From positions 1 to 64,000 of the forward strand of contig CADCUI010000076.1 in assembly GCA_902805845.1 (NCBI GenBank): a stretch of 64,000 bases of DNA. The letters run 5' to 3'. The notes beneath the pieces were generated by a model that saw only the letters and a program-made list of their open reading frames with translations, was not told where the DNA came from and did not search any database. This document shows positions 33,207 through 40,363 of this stretch, one piece after another. Position numbers and translations under genes: made by a program. The DNA is from an uncultured Nocardioidaceae bacterium (GTDB lineage: Bacteria; Actinomycetota; Actinomycetes; Propionibacteriales; Nocardioidaceae). Numbering within the stretch: position 1 is the first letter of the stretch; each line of letters opens with the position of its first letter.

Positions 33207-34070
33207 ATGCACGAGGAGACCAAGGTCGGCGTACGTCCACGCCGGTCCGGAACTCTCCTGGTGAGCTTCCTTGGATCGGTCGTACGACGGATGGGCAACT
33301 GGATGCCCATCGCGGGCGGTGTGGAGCTGATGGGGCAGGTGGGACTAGATCCTCCGAGCTCGCGCACCGCGGTCTTCCGGCTCAAGCAGCGCGGGTGGCT
33401 CGTCTCAGAGACCCGTGGTGACGCACGGGGATACGTCCTGACGCCGTTGGCGCAGCGGGCACTTGCAGAAGGCGACGAGGTGATCTGGCACGCACGCCAG
33501 CCTGCCGATATCGCAGACGGCTGGTGCATCGTGAACTTCTCCGTGCCGGAGTCGGAACGCTCCAAGCGGCACCAGCTACGAGCGCTCGTGTCCTCGCTCG
33601 GTTTCGGCAACGTAGGTACAGCCATGTGGATCGCGCCGGCACGCATGCTGAGTGCCGCCGAGAACGCCATCGCCGAGCTCGGGTTGGACGAGTATGCGGC
33701 CATCTTCGTGGGCGACTACATGGGCAGGCAAGATCTCCGCAGCTTGCTCTCCGCCAGCTGGGACCTCGACGCGATCAATGAGCGGTACAAGGCGTTCCTC
33801 GCCCGGTACTCCACCGAGGTGGAAGGGTTGTCGGCCCAGAAGACCATCGACCCGCAGCAGGCGTTCATCACGTACTTGCGCGGTGTCGATCACTGGCGCA
33901 AGCTGCCGTTTCGCGATCCCGGACTTCCTCGACAGGTGCTGGCGGCCGACTGGAGCGCACCCCAGGCAGCAGTCCTCTTCGAGCAGCTCGTGTCCATCCT
34001 GGAGAGGCGTGCGCTGGATTATGCGGCTGGGTTCTGGCCCGACGTCGAGGACGCAGCGACCGCGCGGTAG
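33207..34070 (+). CDS. PaaX-family transcriptional regulator
   Basis: This 287-aa protein has an N-terminal winged helix (about residues 15-75; LLVSFLGSVVRR, SRTAVFRLKQRGWLVSETRGDARGYVLTPLAQRAL), a middle PaaX domain with WCIVNFSVPESERSKRHQLRALVSSLGFGNVGTAMWIAP, and a C-terminal helical domain. This is the PaaX architecture, whose members repress aromatic-acid operons until an aryl-CoA binds. The ATG at 33207 is chosen because GGAG lies 6 nt upstream; ATG 33192 is an alternative. Lying between the catabolic operon and the transporter gene, it should bind the shared site at 26416 and 34102 (inference). Confidence 0.9.
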   Translation: MHEETKVGVRPRRSGTLLVSFLGSVVRRMGNWMPIAGGVELMGQVGLDPPSSRTAVFRLKQRGWLVSETRGDARGYVLTPLAQRALAEGDEVIWHARQPADIADGWCIVNFSVPESERSKRHQLRALVSSLGFGNVGTAMWIAPARMLSAAENAIAELGLDEYAAIFVGDYMGRQDLRSLLSASWDLDAINERYKAFLARYSTEVEGLSAQKTIDPQQAFITYLRGVDHWRKLPFRDPGLPRQVLAADWSAPQAAVLFEQLVSILERRALDYAAGFWPDVEDAATAR

Positions 34071-34101
34071 GCGGACAGCATGGGCGCAGTGGTATCACGT
34101 C

Positions 34102-34134
34102 CTATTGACGATCGTCACAGGCGCGTCATATGTT
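34102..34134 (+). promoter_or_regulatory. Promoter with palindromic operator before the MFS transporter
   Basis: TTGACG (34105-34110) and TATGTT (34129-34134), spaced 18 bases, form a likely promoter. The -35 lies inside TGACGATCGTCA (34106-34117), a perfect 12-bp palindrome. The 14-base block CTATTGACGATCGT differs by one base from the one before the FAH operon, with the same -35/-10 spacing. The next gene starts at 34212. Confidence 0.55.
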
Positions 34135-34211
34135 CGTGAGCAGTCACCGACGATCGGCTCACCGGACACCGCCGTCCTCCTCATGTCGGTGACGTGACCA
34201 GAGGATCGTCC

Positions 34212-35567
34212 ATGGCAGTCGACTCAACGCGTCACACGCGGACCACCTCCCGCAACGTCGTCGTGCTCCTGTGCTGCGCCACGATCATCATCGACGGTTA
34301 CGACCTGATCGTTTACGGCACCGTCGTCCCGACCATGCTGGACGGGTCCGCCGAGTGGACCCTGACCAAGGCGGAAGCAGGCCGGATCGGCTCGTACGCC
34401 CTCATCGGCATGCTCATCGGCGCGATTGCGGTCGGCACGATCACCGACCTGGTCGGGCGACGCAAGATCATGCTGGGCTGCATCGCCTGGTTCTCCGTCG
34501 CCATGGCGCTCGCAGCGATGGCGCCGACCCCCGAGACGTTCGGCCTCGCTCGCTTCGTCGCAGGACTGGGGCTCGGCGGGGTGGTTCCCACCGCCATCGC
34601 GCTCACCATCGAGTACGCCCATCCGCGTCATCGCAGCACAACGAACGGCATCATGTTCTCGGGCTACTCAGCGGGAGGCATCCTGGCCGCGCTGCTGGCG
34701 ATCGCGGTCATCCCGGAGCTGGGCTGGCGGACGATGTTCTGGATCGGTGCCGGACTGGGGGGGCTGGTCCTTCTTCCCATCGCGGCGGCGATGCTTCCCG
34801 AGTCGGCCGGGTTTCTCCTTGCCCGTGGTCGCCGAGCTGAGGCCGAGGCGCTCGCTGCCCGCTACGACACCACCCTGGAAGAGCCCGCTACCCCGCAGGC
34901 CTCCGACGCCCAGCCCGGTGGACTGGCCGTCCTCAAGGCTCTCTTCGTTCCCCGCTACTTTCGAGGAACAGTCCTGTTCTGGCTCGGCACGGGCGTCGGT
35001 CTCCTGCTGGTCTACGGGTTGAACACCTGGCTGGCACAGATCATGCGTGAGGCTGGTTATCCGCTCGGCCCGGCTCTCGGGTTTCTCATCGCCTTGAATC
35101 TGGGCGCCATCGTCGGCACGCCATTGCTGGGAGCCCTGGCGGACCGGGTGGGTTCCAAGTCCGTGACGTCCGGCATGTTCCTCACGGCGGCGGTGTGCAT
35201 CTTCCTGCTGAGCTTCGAGCTCCCCAGCGCGGTCCTGCTCGTCCTCGTCGCCGTGGCGGGCGCGTGCACGATCGGCACCACCATCCTGGTGAATGCCTAC
35301 ACCGCCACGTTCTACCCGGCGCAGATGCGGGCGACCGGCCTCGGCTGGGCCTTGGGAATCGGCCGGCTCGGCGCCATTCTCGGACCGGTCTACGGTGGGT
35401 TCGTGCTGAGCTCGGGGTGGGGCCTGAACGCGAACTTCTACGCATTCGCCGTCCCCGCGTTGCTGGGTGGACTCGTCATGCTGCTCATTCCGACGCTGGC
35501 CACGGACGCGACGGGGGAGAGCGAGTCCCGCGGGTCCGACCAGCAAGTGACCGACCGTGCCGACTAG
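34212..35567 (+). CDS. MFS aromatic acid:H+ symporter (AAHS family)
   Basis: This 451-aa protein has twelve predicted helices and the AAHS signatures: IIIDGYDLIVYGTVVPTM in helix 1, where the Asp and Tyr are conserved in PcaK/BenK transporters, GTITDLVGRRKIML between helices 2 and 3, and AEALAARYD in the central loop. Helix 7 starts LFWLGTGVGLLLVYGLNTWLAQIM. It should import the aromatic acid that feeds the CoA ligase. The ATG at 34212 has AGAGGA 6 nt upstream; the GTG at 34194 is an alternative. The stop overlaps the ThDP-enzyme start by 11 bases, so the two are co-translated. Confidence 0.92.
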   Translation: MAVDSTRHTRTTSRNVVVLLCCATIIIDGYDLIVYGTVVPTMLDGSAEWTLTKAEAGRIGSYALIGMLIGAIAVGTITDLVGRRKIMLGCIAWFSVAMALAAMAPTPETFGLARFVAGLGLGGVVPTAIALTIEYAHPRHRSTTNGIMFSGYSAGGILAALLAIAVIPELGWRTMFWIGAGLGGLVLLPIAAAMLPESAGFLLARGRRAEAEALAARYDTTLEEPATPQASDAQPGGLAVLKALFVPRYFRGTVLFWLGTGVGLLLVYGLNTWLAQIMREAGYPLGPALGFLIALNLGAIVGTPLLGALADRVGSKSVTSGMFLTAAVCIFLLSFELPSAVLLVLVAVAGACTIGTTILVNAYTATFYPAQMRATGLGWALGIGRLGAILGPVYGGFVLSSGWGLNANFYAFAVPALLGGLVMLLIPTLATDATGESESRGSDQQVTDRAD

Positions 35568-37203
35568 GACGGTCGCCCAGGCGGTCGGGGAGACGCTCAC
35601 AGCCCTCGGTGTGGACCACGTCTTCGGCGTGGTCGGATCTGGCAACTTCCATGTCACCAACGCCATGGTCGAGGCGGGGGCACGCTTCGTGCCCGCGCGT
35701 CATGAGGGCGGGGCCGCGACCATGGCTGATGCCTACGCCCGGATGAGCGGCCACGTGGCGGCGCTCAGCGTTCACCAGGGATGTGGGCTGACCAATGCCC
35801 TCACCGGTATCGCCGAGGCGGCGAAGAGCCGGACTCCTCTCGTGGTGCTCGCAGCCGAGGTCACGGAGACACGCTCCAACTTCTTCGTGGACCAAGAGGC
35901 ATTGGCGACGGCCGTGGGGGCCTCCTCCATGCGACTGACGAGCGGCGAAACCGCCGTCGCGGACACCGTGTCGGCGGTGAAGACCGCAGCACACTCGCGG
36001 CGCACCGTCCTGCTGAATCTCCCGCTCGGCGTCCAGGCGCAGCCAGCCGCTGACCCATCCACGACCCCGTCACTGGCCCCGGCTCCAGACGCCGCGCCGC
36101 CGAACGAGGGCGAGTTGTCCGCGCTGGTCGAGGCGCTTGAGCGGTCGAGACGGCCGGTCTTCGTCGCGGGCCGTGGCTCCCGAAGCGAGGCCAGCCGCTC
36201 GGCGTTGCAGGCGCTGGGTGACAGGTACGGATCACTGCTCGCCACGTCTGCCGTCGCGCGTGGTCTCTTCACCGGTGATCCCTGGTCCCTCGATGTGTCT
36301 GGGGGATTCTCCTCGCCACTTGCCGCGGAGCTCATCGCTGGCGCGGACCTCATCGTCGGCTGGGGTTGCGCCCTGAACATGTGGACCATGCGGCACGGGC
36401 ACCTCATCGGACCAGACACCTACGTGGTACAGGTCGATGACACCGTCAGTGCCATCGGCGCCCAGCGGTCCGTGGACCTGGGAGTCGTGGGAGATGTCGC
36501 GCGAACGGCCACAGCCGCCTTGGAGCTGGCCGGTGTCCCACGGACCGGGTACCGCGACTCGGCGGTGAGGGATCGCATCGCAGCGAGCATCCGATGGCGA
36601 GACGTACCCTTCGATGACGCCAGCACGCCGGAGCGCATCGACCCGCGGCTGCTCTCGATCGCTCTCGACGACCTGCTGCCCCCGAACCGCATCCTTGCGG
36701 TCGACTCCGGCAACTTCATGGGTTACCCGAGCATGTACCTGTCGATACCGGACGAGGACGGGTTCTGCTTCACCCAGGCCTTTCAATCCGTCGGTCTCGG
36801 GCTCGCCACCGCCATCGGGGCTGCCCTCGCTCAACCGGACCGCTTGCCCGTGGCGGCCTTGGGGGACGGTGGCGCACTCATGGGCGCGGCCGAGCTCGAG
36901 ACAGTGTGTCGTCTCTCGTTGCCGATGGTGGTGATCGTGTACAACGACGACGCGTACGGCGCTGAGGTCCACCACTTCGAGCCTGATGGATTTCCGGTGA
37001 CCACGGTCAGGTTTCCGAGCACCGACATCGCCGCGATCGGACGGGGATACGGGTTCGAGGCGGTCAGCGTGCGCACCGTCGCCGATCTGGGTCCGGTCGC
37101 CGACTGGGTCGCCGGTCCGAGACGTTCACCGCTGTTGATCGACGCCAAGGTGAGTCAGGATCAAGGCTCATGGTGGCTCGAAGAGGCGTTTCGCGGCCAC
37201 TGA
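35557..37203 (+). CDS. Thiamine-diphosphate-dependent enzyme (acetolactate synthase/benzoylformate decarboxylase-like)
   Basis: This 548-aa protein has the three ThDP-enzyme domains: pyrimidine-binding (1-165, catalytic Glu50 in PARHEGGAATMADAYAR), central (195-330) and diphosphate-binding (360-530, ALGDGGALMG and the Asn of VIVYNDDAYG as Mg/ThDP ligands). The first domain matches acetolactate-synthase-like proteins. The GTG start overlaps the MFS gene. In an aromatic cluster it would decarboxylate or condense a 2-oxo acid, for example an aryl glyoxylate, but no aldehyde dehydrogenase is nearby to complete such a step, so the function is open. Confidence 0.88.
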   Translation: MPTRTVAQAVGETLTALGVDHVFGVVGSGNFHVTNAMVEAGARFVPARHEGGAATMADAYARMSGHVAALSVHQGCGLTNALTGIAEAAKSRTPLVVLAAEVTETRSNFFVDQEALATAVGASSMRLTSGETAVADTVSAVKTAAHSRRTVLLNLPLGVQAQPAADPSTTPSLAPAPDAAPPNEGELSALVEALERSRRPVFVAGRGSRSEASRSALQALGDRYGSLLATSAVARGLFTGDPWSLDVSGGFSSPLAAELIAGADLIVGWGCALNMWTMRHGHLIGPDTYVVQVDDTVSAIGAQRSVDLGVVGDVARTATAALELAGVPRTGYRDSAVRDRIAASIRWRDVPFDDASTPERIDPRLLSIALDDLLPPNRILAVDSGNFMGYPSMYLSIPDEDGFCFTQAFQSVGLGLATAIGAALAQPDRLPVAALGDGGALMGAAELETVCRLSLPMVVIVYNDDAYGAEVHHFEPDGFPVTTVRFPSTDIAAIGRGYGFEAVSVRTVADLGPVADWVAGPRRSPLLIDAKVSQDQGSWWLEEAFRGH

Positions 37204-37334
37204 CCGTGCGCCGTTGTCCGGCGATCCGACTGCGTGCCTTCACAGGGAGGTCACAGATCGGCCGAGACAGGGATTCGCGATCCCTGGACGAGCGTGACCT
37301 TCACCCGCCGGCCCGATCGGCCCAGGCTGGAGCC

Positions 37335-38105
37335 ATGACCGAGACCACCACCACCATCGCCCTGATCACGGGGGGCAACCGCGGCCTGGGCCGCGCCGCC
37401 GCCCTCCACCTCGCCGCCGCCGGCGCCGACGTCGTCCTCACCTACCGGTCGAACACCGAAGAGGCCGCGAAGGTCGTCACCGACGTGCAGGACGCGGGCC
37501 GCCGCGCGGTCGCCCTGGCGCTCGACACGACGCAGCCAGCTGATTTCCCCTTCTTCGCCGAGGAGGTGGCACGGGTGCTGCGCGAGTGCTGGGGCCGGGA
37601 CTCCTTCGACGTCCTGGTCAACAACGCCGGCGCTGTGACAGCCACGCCGGTGGGGACGACGGACCGCTCGGCAATCGACGAGATGGTCGGGGTGCACTTC
37701 ACCGGCGTCGTCCTGCTCACCCAGGAGCTCCTGCCGCTGCTGGCCGACGGGGGCCGGGTCGTCAACACCTCGACCGGCCTCGCCCGCTTCACGGGCGACC
37801 CGTCGTACTCGGTGTATGCCGCGGTGAAGGGTGCCGTGGAGGTGTGGACGCGGTACCTCGCCAAGGCCGTCGGCGGCCGCGGCATCACCGCAAACGTGAT
37901 CGCGCCCGGACCGGTCGCCACCGACTTCGGCGGCGGATACCTGCGCGACGACGAGGAGTTGCGCCGCGCCCTGGGCGGCAACGCCGCCCTTGGCCGGGTC
38001 GGCGAGCCCGACGACATCGGGGCGGCCGTCGCTGCTCTCGCTGTCGGCGGGCTGGGATGGGTCACCGGTCAGCGCATCGAGGCCTCGGGCGGCACCTTCC
38101 TGTGA
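37335..38105 (+). CDS. Short-chain dehydrogenase/reductase
   Basis: The 256-aa SDR has TGGNRGLG (residues 12-19), NNAG at about 100, VVNTSTG with the catalytic Ser, and YSVYAAVKGAVE with the Tyr-x-x-x-Lys pair. It ends GQRIEASGGTFL. ATG 37335 is used although GGAG lies only 2 nt before it. The gene is followed 32 bases later by the helix-turn-helix gene, likely its regulator. It probably lies outside the PaaX regulon. The substrate is not identifiable. Confidence 0.87.
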   Translation: MTETTTTIALITGGNRGLGRAAALHLAAAGADVVLTYRSNTEEAAKVVTDVQDAGRRAVALALDTTQPADFPFFAEEVARVLRECWGRDSFDVLVNNAGAVTATPVGTTDRSAIDEMVGVHFTGVVLLTQELLPLLADGGRVVNTSTGLARFTGDPSYSVYAAVKGAVEVWTRYLAKAVGGRGITANVIAPGPVATDFGGGYLRDDEELRRALGGNAALGRVGEPDDIGAAVAALAVGGLGWVTGQRIEASGGTFL

Positions 38106-38137
38106 GCCCCGGCAGGCCCGATCACCGACAATCAGGC

Positions 38138-38974
38138 ATGGACCGCGCCCAGCTCGCCGACTTCCTCCGCACCCGCCGTGAGGTGCTGCAGCCCGAGGAC
38201 GTCGGGCTGCCGCGCGGCCCGCGACGGCGTACCGGTGGCCTCCGGCGGGAGGAGGTCGCCGCGCTGTCAGGCCTCTCGGCCGACTACTACAGCCGCATCG
38301 AGCAGCAGCGCGGCCCGCACCCGTCGGAGCAGATGCTGGCCGCGCTCGCGCGTGGGCTGCGACTCTCCCTCGACGAGCGCGACCACCTCCTGGCGCTCGG
38401 CGGGTACGCCGTGCCGCAGCGCTCACGCAGCGGCGACCACGTGGACGCAGGGATCATGAGGGTGTTGGATCGGCTCCAGGACACTCCCGCCATGGTGATC
38501 AGCGGGCTGGGGGAGACCCTGGTCCAGACACCGCCCGCAGTCGCGCTCTTCGGCGACGAGACGGCGTACGAGGGGCTGGACCGCCATGTCGCTCACCGCT
38601 GGTTCACCGACCCAAGCTCGAGGCGGACCTACCGGGAGCAGGACCACCCGCTGCACGGCCGGCAGTTCGTCGCCGACCTCCGCGCCGCCCTGGTCCGCGA
38701 GGGACCGGGGTCGCGGGCCCAGGAGCTCGTGGACTCCCTGCTGGCGCGAAGCGAGGAGTTCGCCGACGTCTGGGCGCAGCACGAGGTCGGGCGCCGGCAC
38801 AGCACGGTCAAGCACTTGGTGCACCCTGAGGTAGGAGACCTCGAGGTGTACTGCCAGGTCCTCCAGGACCCGGATCAGTCGCAGGGTCTCCTCGTCTTCA
38901 CCGCAGTTCCGGGCAGCCCGTCGTACGAGCGGCTCCAGCTGCTGTCGGTCCTCGGACCGGCCGTCGGGCGTTGA
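38138..38974 (+). CDS. MmyB-type helix-turn-helix regulator
   Basis: This 278-aa protein has an N-terminal XRE helix-turn-helix (residues 1-80; LRREEVAALSGLSADYYSRIEQQRG and SEQMLAALARGLRLS) and a C-terminal MmyB-like ligand domain (100-270; TPAMVISGLGETLVQTPPAVALFGDE, RHSTVKHLVHPEVGDLEV). Members often sit beside, and control, a short-chain dehydrogenase gene, the arrangement seen here. The C-terminal domain resembles PAS folds that bind small hydrophobic molecules. Start is ATG 38138. Confidence 0.9.
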   Translation: MDRAQLADFLRTRREVLQPEDVGLPRGPRRRTGGLRREEVAALSGLSADYYSRIEQQRGPHPSEQMLAALARGLRLSLDERDHLLALGGYAVPQRSRSGDHVDAGIMRVLDRLQDTPAMVISGLGETLVQTPPAVALFGDETAYEGLDRHVAHRWFTDPSSRRTYREQDHPLHGRQFVADLRAALVREGPGSRAQELVDSLLARSEEFADVWAQHEVGRRHSTVKHLVHPEVGDLEVYCQVLQDPDQSQGLLVFTAVPGSPSYERLQLLSVLGPAVGR

Positions 38975-39019
38975 CGGGGGTGCCGTTGCTCCTCGTCCAT
39001 CGCCGACGGGATGCCCGAG

Positions 39020-40243
39020 TCACGCATCCCACCGGCCGGTGCCTGCCGAGGAGGGGTCATCTGTGATGGGGTGGTCCGGCCAGGGGACCGCGTAGCCGGA
39101 GGTGCCGCCTTCGCGGAGCCGCGCGTACCGCAGCACCTCGCGGACGATGCCCGCGTTTCCCATCGCCCACCCGACCCGGGGCTCCAGCTCAGTGGAGGTC
39201 GCCCGGTGCTCATGGTTCGACCACCGGACACCGGCGTCATCGACGATCGCCCGAGTGGCGAGGTCGGTGACCAGCACATGGGCGAAGCCGAAGTCGTCAC
39301 CGCGCTCCACGATCCGGTCGCACGCGAACGCCAGCACCCCGGCCGTACCGCAGCAACGGCCGATGTTGTCCCAGAATCCGGGCCGGATCCGCTGTGGAAG
39401 ACCAGATGCTCTGACCGTGTTCCAGCAGCGGTCGGTGAGCGCCGTCCACGCGTGGTCCCCTGTGATCCGAGCAAGCAACCGGAAGGCCTGTGCGTCACCA
39501 GCAGGTCCATTGCACCAGCCGTAGCTGTAGCGCTCGATGAGCTCGGGCTTGTGCGGGGGGTCGGAGTGCGGGACGAGAAAGCCTTCTCCGCCCCCTTCGT
39601 TGCGACCCACCACATCGGCGGCTCCCGCCAGAGCCATGTCCACCATGTCGTCACGCCCGGCAGCGTCCCCGATCGCGGCCAGCGCGTAGACGATGCCGAG
39701 TGTCCCGTGCGCGATGTGGTGCGATCGTGGTGGCGAGGGTCGTACCGGCCAGTTGACGCCCCATGGCGTGGGATCCGCCGTGGTCAGGTACGGCGTGACG
39801 GCTGATACCGCCAGGTCCACGGCGCCCGCCCGCAGTGCGCCCAGTCCGATGCCAGCATTGCCTTTGAACAGCTCGAACATGTCGTTCCAGCGCTGTCCAT
39901 CGAAACGCTCGCGAATCCGGTGCAAGGCACTGTCGGCGGCCTCATCTCGGCCCAACGCGCGAAGGGCGAACGCGGCGCCGGCGAGCCCGAAGTAGAGCGA
40001 GCAATCTTCCACGTGGTCGACCATCTCGCACAGGACGTCGGCGCCGCGCTCGGCGCCGTGGCCGTAGCGTTCTTCGCCGAAGTGCTGGTGGGCCTCATGC
40101 AGCGTGAGCACCACTCCGGCCAGCCCCTGGTAGAGCGACGGGTCGTCGGTGTCCACAGCGCAGGCTTCCATCAGCCAATCCACCGCGCCGCGGGCGAGGC
40201 GCGATGCCTCGACCGCAGGCGGTGACTGATCCGACGGATCCAT
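39020..40243 (-). CDS. Stand-alone LanC-like protein with a Cys3-type zinc site
   Basis: This 407-aa protein is a toroid of seven helical-hairpin repeats, each with a Gly-rich turn: LYQGLAGVVL, LYFGLAGAAF, FKGNAGIGLG, AHGTLGIVYA, WCNGPAGDAQ, CCGTAGVLAF and AMGNAGIVRE. This is the fold of lanthionine cyclases. Zinc ligands would be Cys244 (WCNG), Cys297 and Cys298 (RCCGTAG). The usual CHG motif is CCG here, so the third ligand is Cys, as in the ProcM-like CCG class of LanM enzymes. His179 is a candidate active-site base. No lanthipeptide precursor or dehydratase is nearby, and the gene is divergent from the fused kinase/PLP gene. Its substrate is unknown. Confidence 0.88.
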   Translation of the reverse strand: MDPSDQSPPAVEASRLARGAVDWLMEACAVDTDDPSLYQGLAGVVLTLHEAHQHFGEERYGHGAERGADVLCEMVDHVEDCSLYFGLAGAAFALRALGRDEAADSALHRIRERFDGQRWNDMFELFKGNAGIGLGALRAGAVDLAVSAVTPYLTTADPTPWGVNWPVRPSPPRSHHIAHGTLGIVYALAAIGDAAGRDDMVDMALAGAADVVGRNEGGGEGFLVPHSDPPHKPELIERYSYGWCNGPAGDAQAFRLLARITGDHAWTALTDRCWNTVRASGLPQRIRPGFWDNIGRCCGTAGVLAFACDRIVERGDDFGFAHVLVTDLATRAIVDDAGVRWSNHEHRATSTELEPRVGWAMGNAGIVREVLRYARLREGGTSGYAVPWPDHPITDDPSSAGTGRWDA

Positions 40244-40363
40244 GGAAACGAGGCTACGACCGGGCCGGCACCCGAATGGCACACTCAGGTGCCACTTCCG
40301 CTCATGTGGGTAGGGTCGCCTCGGCCCCACCCGGGGGTCGCGGGCGAGACAGGGCGCGGCGAC

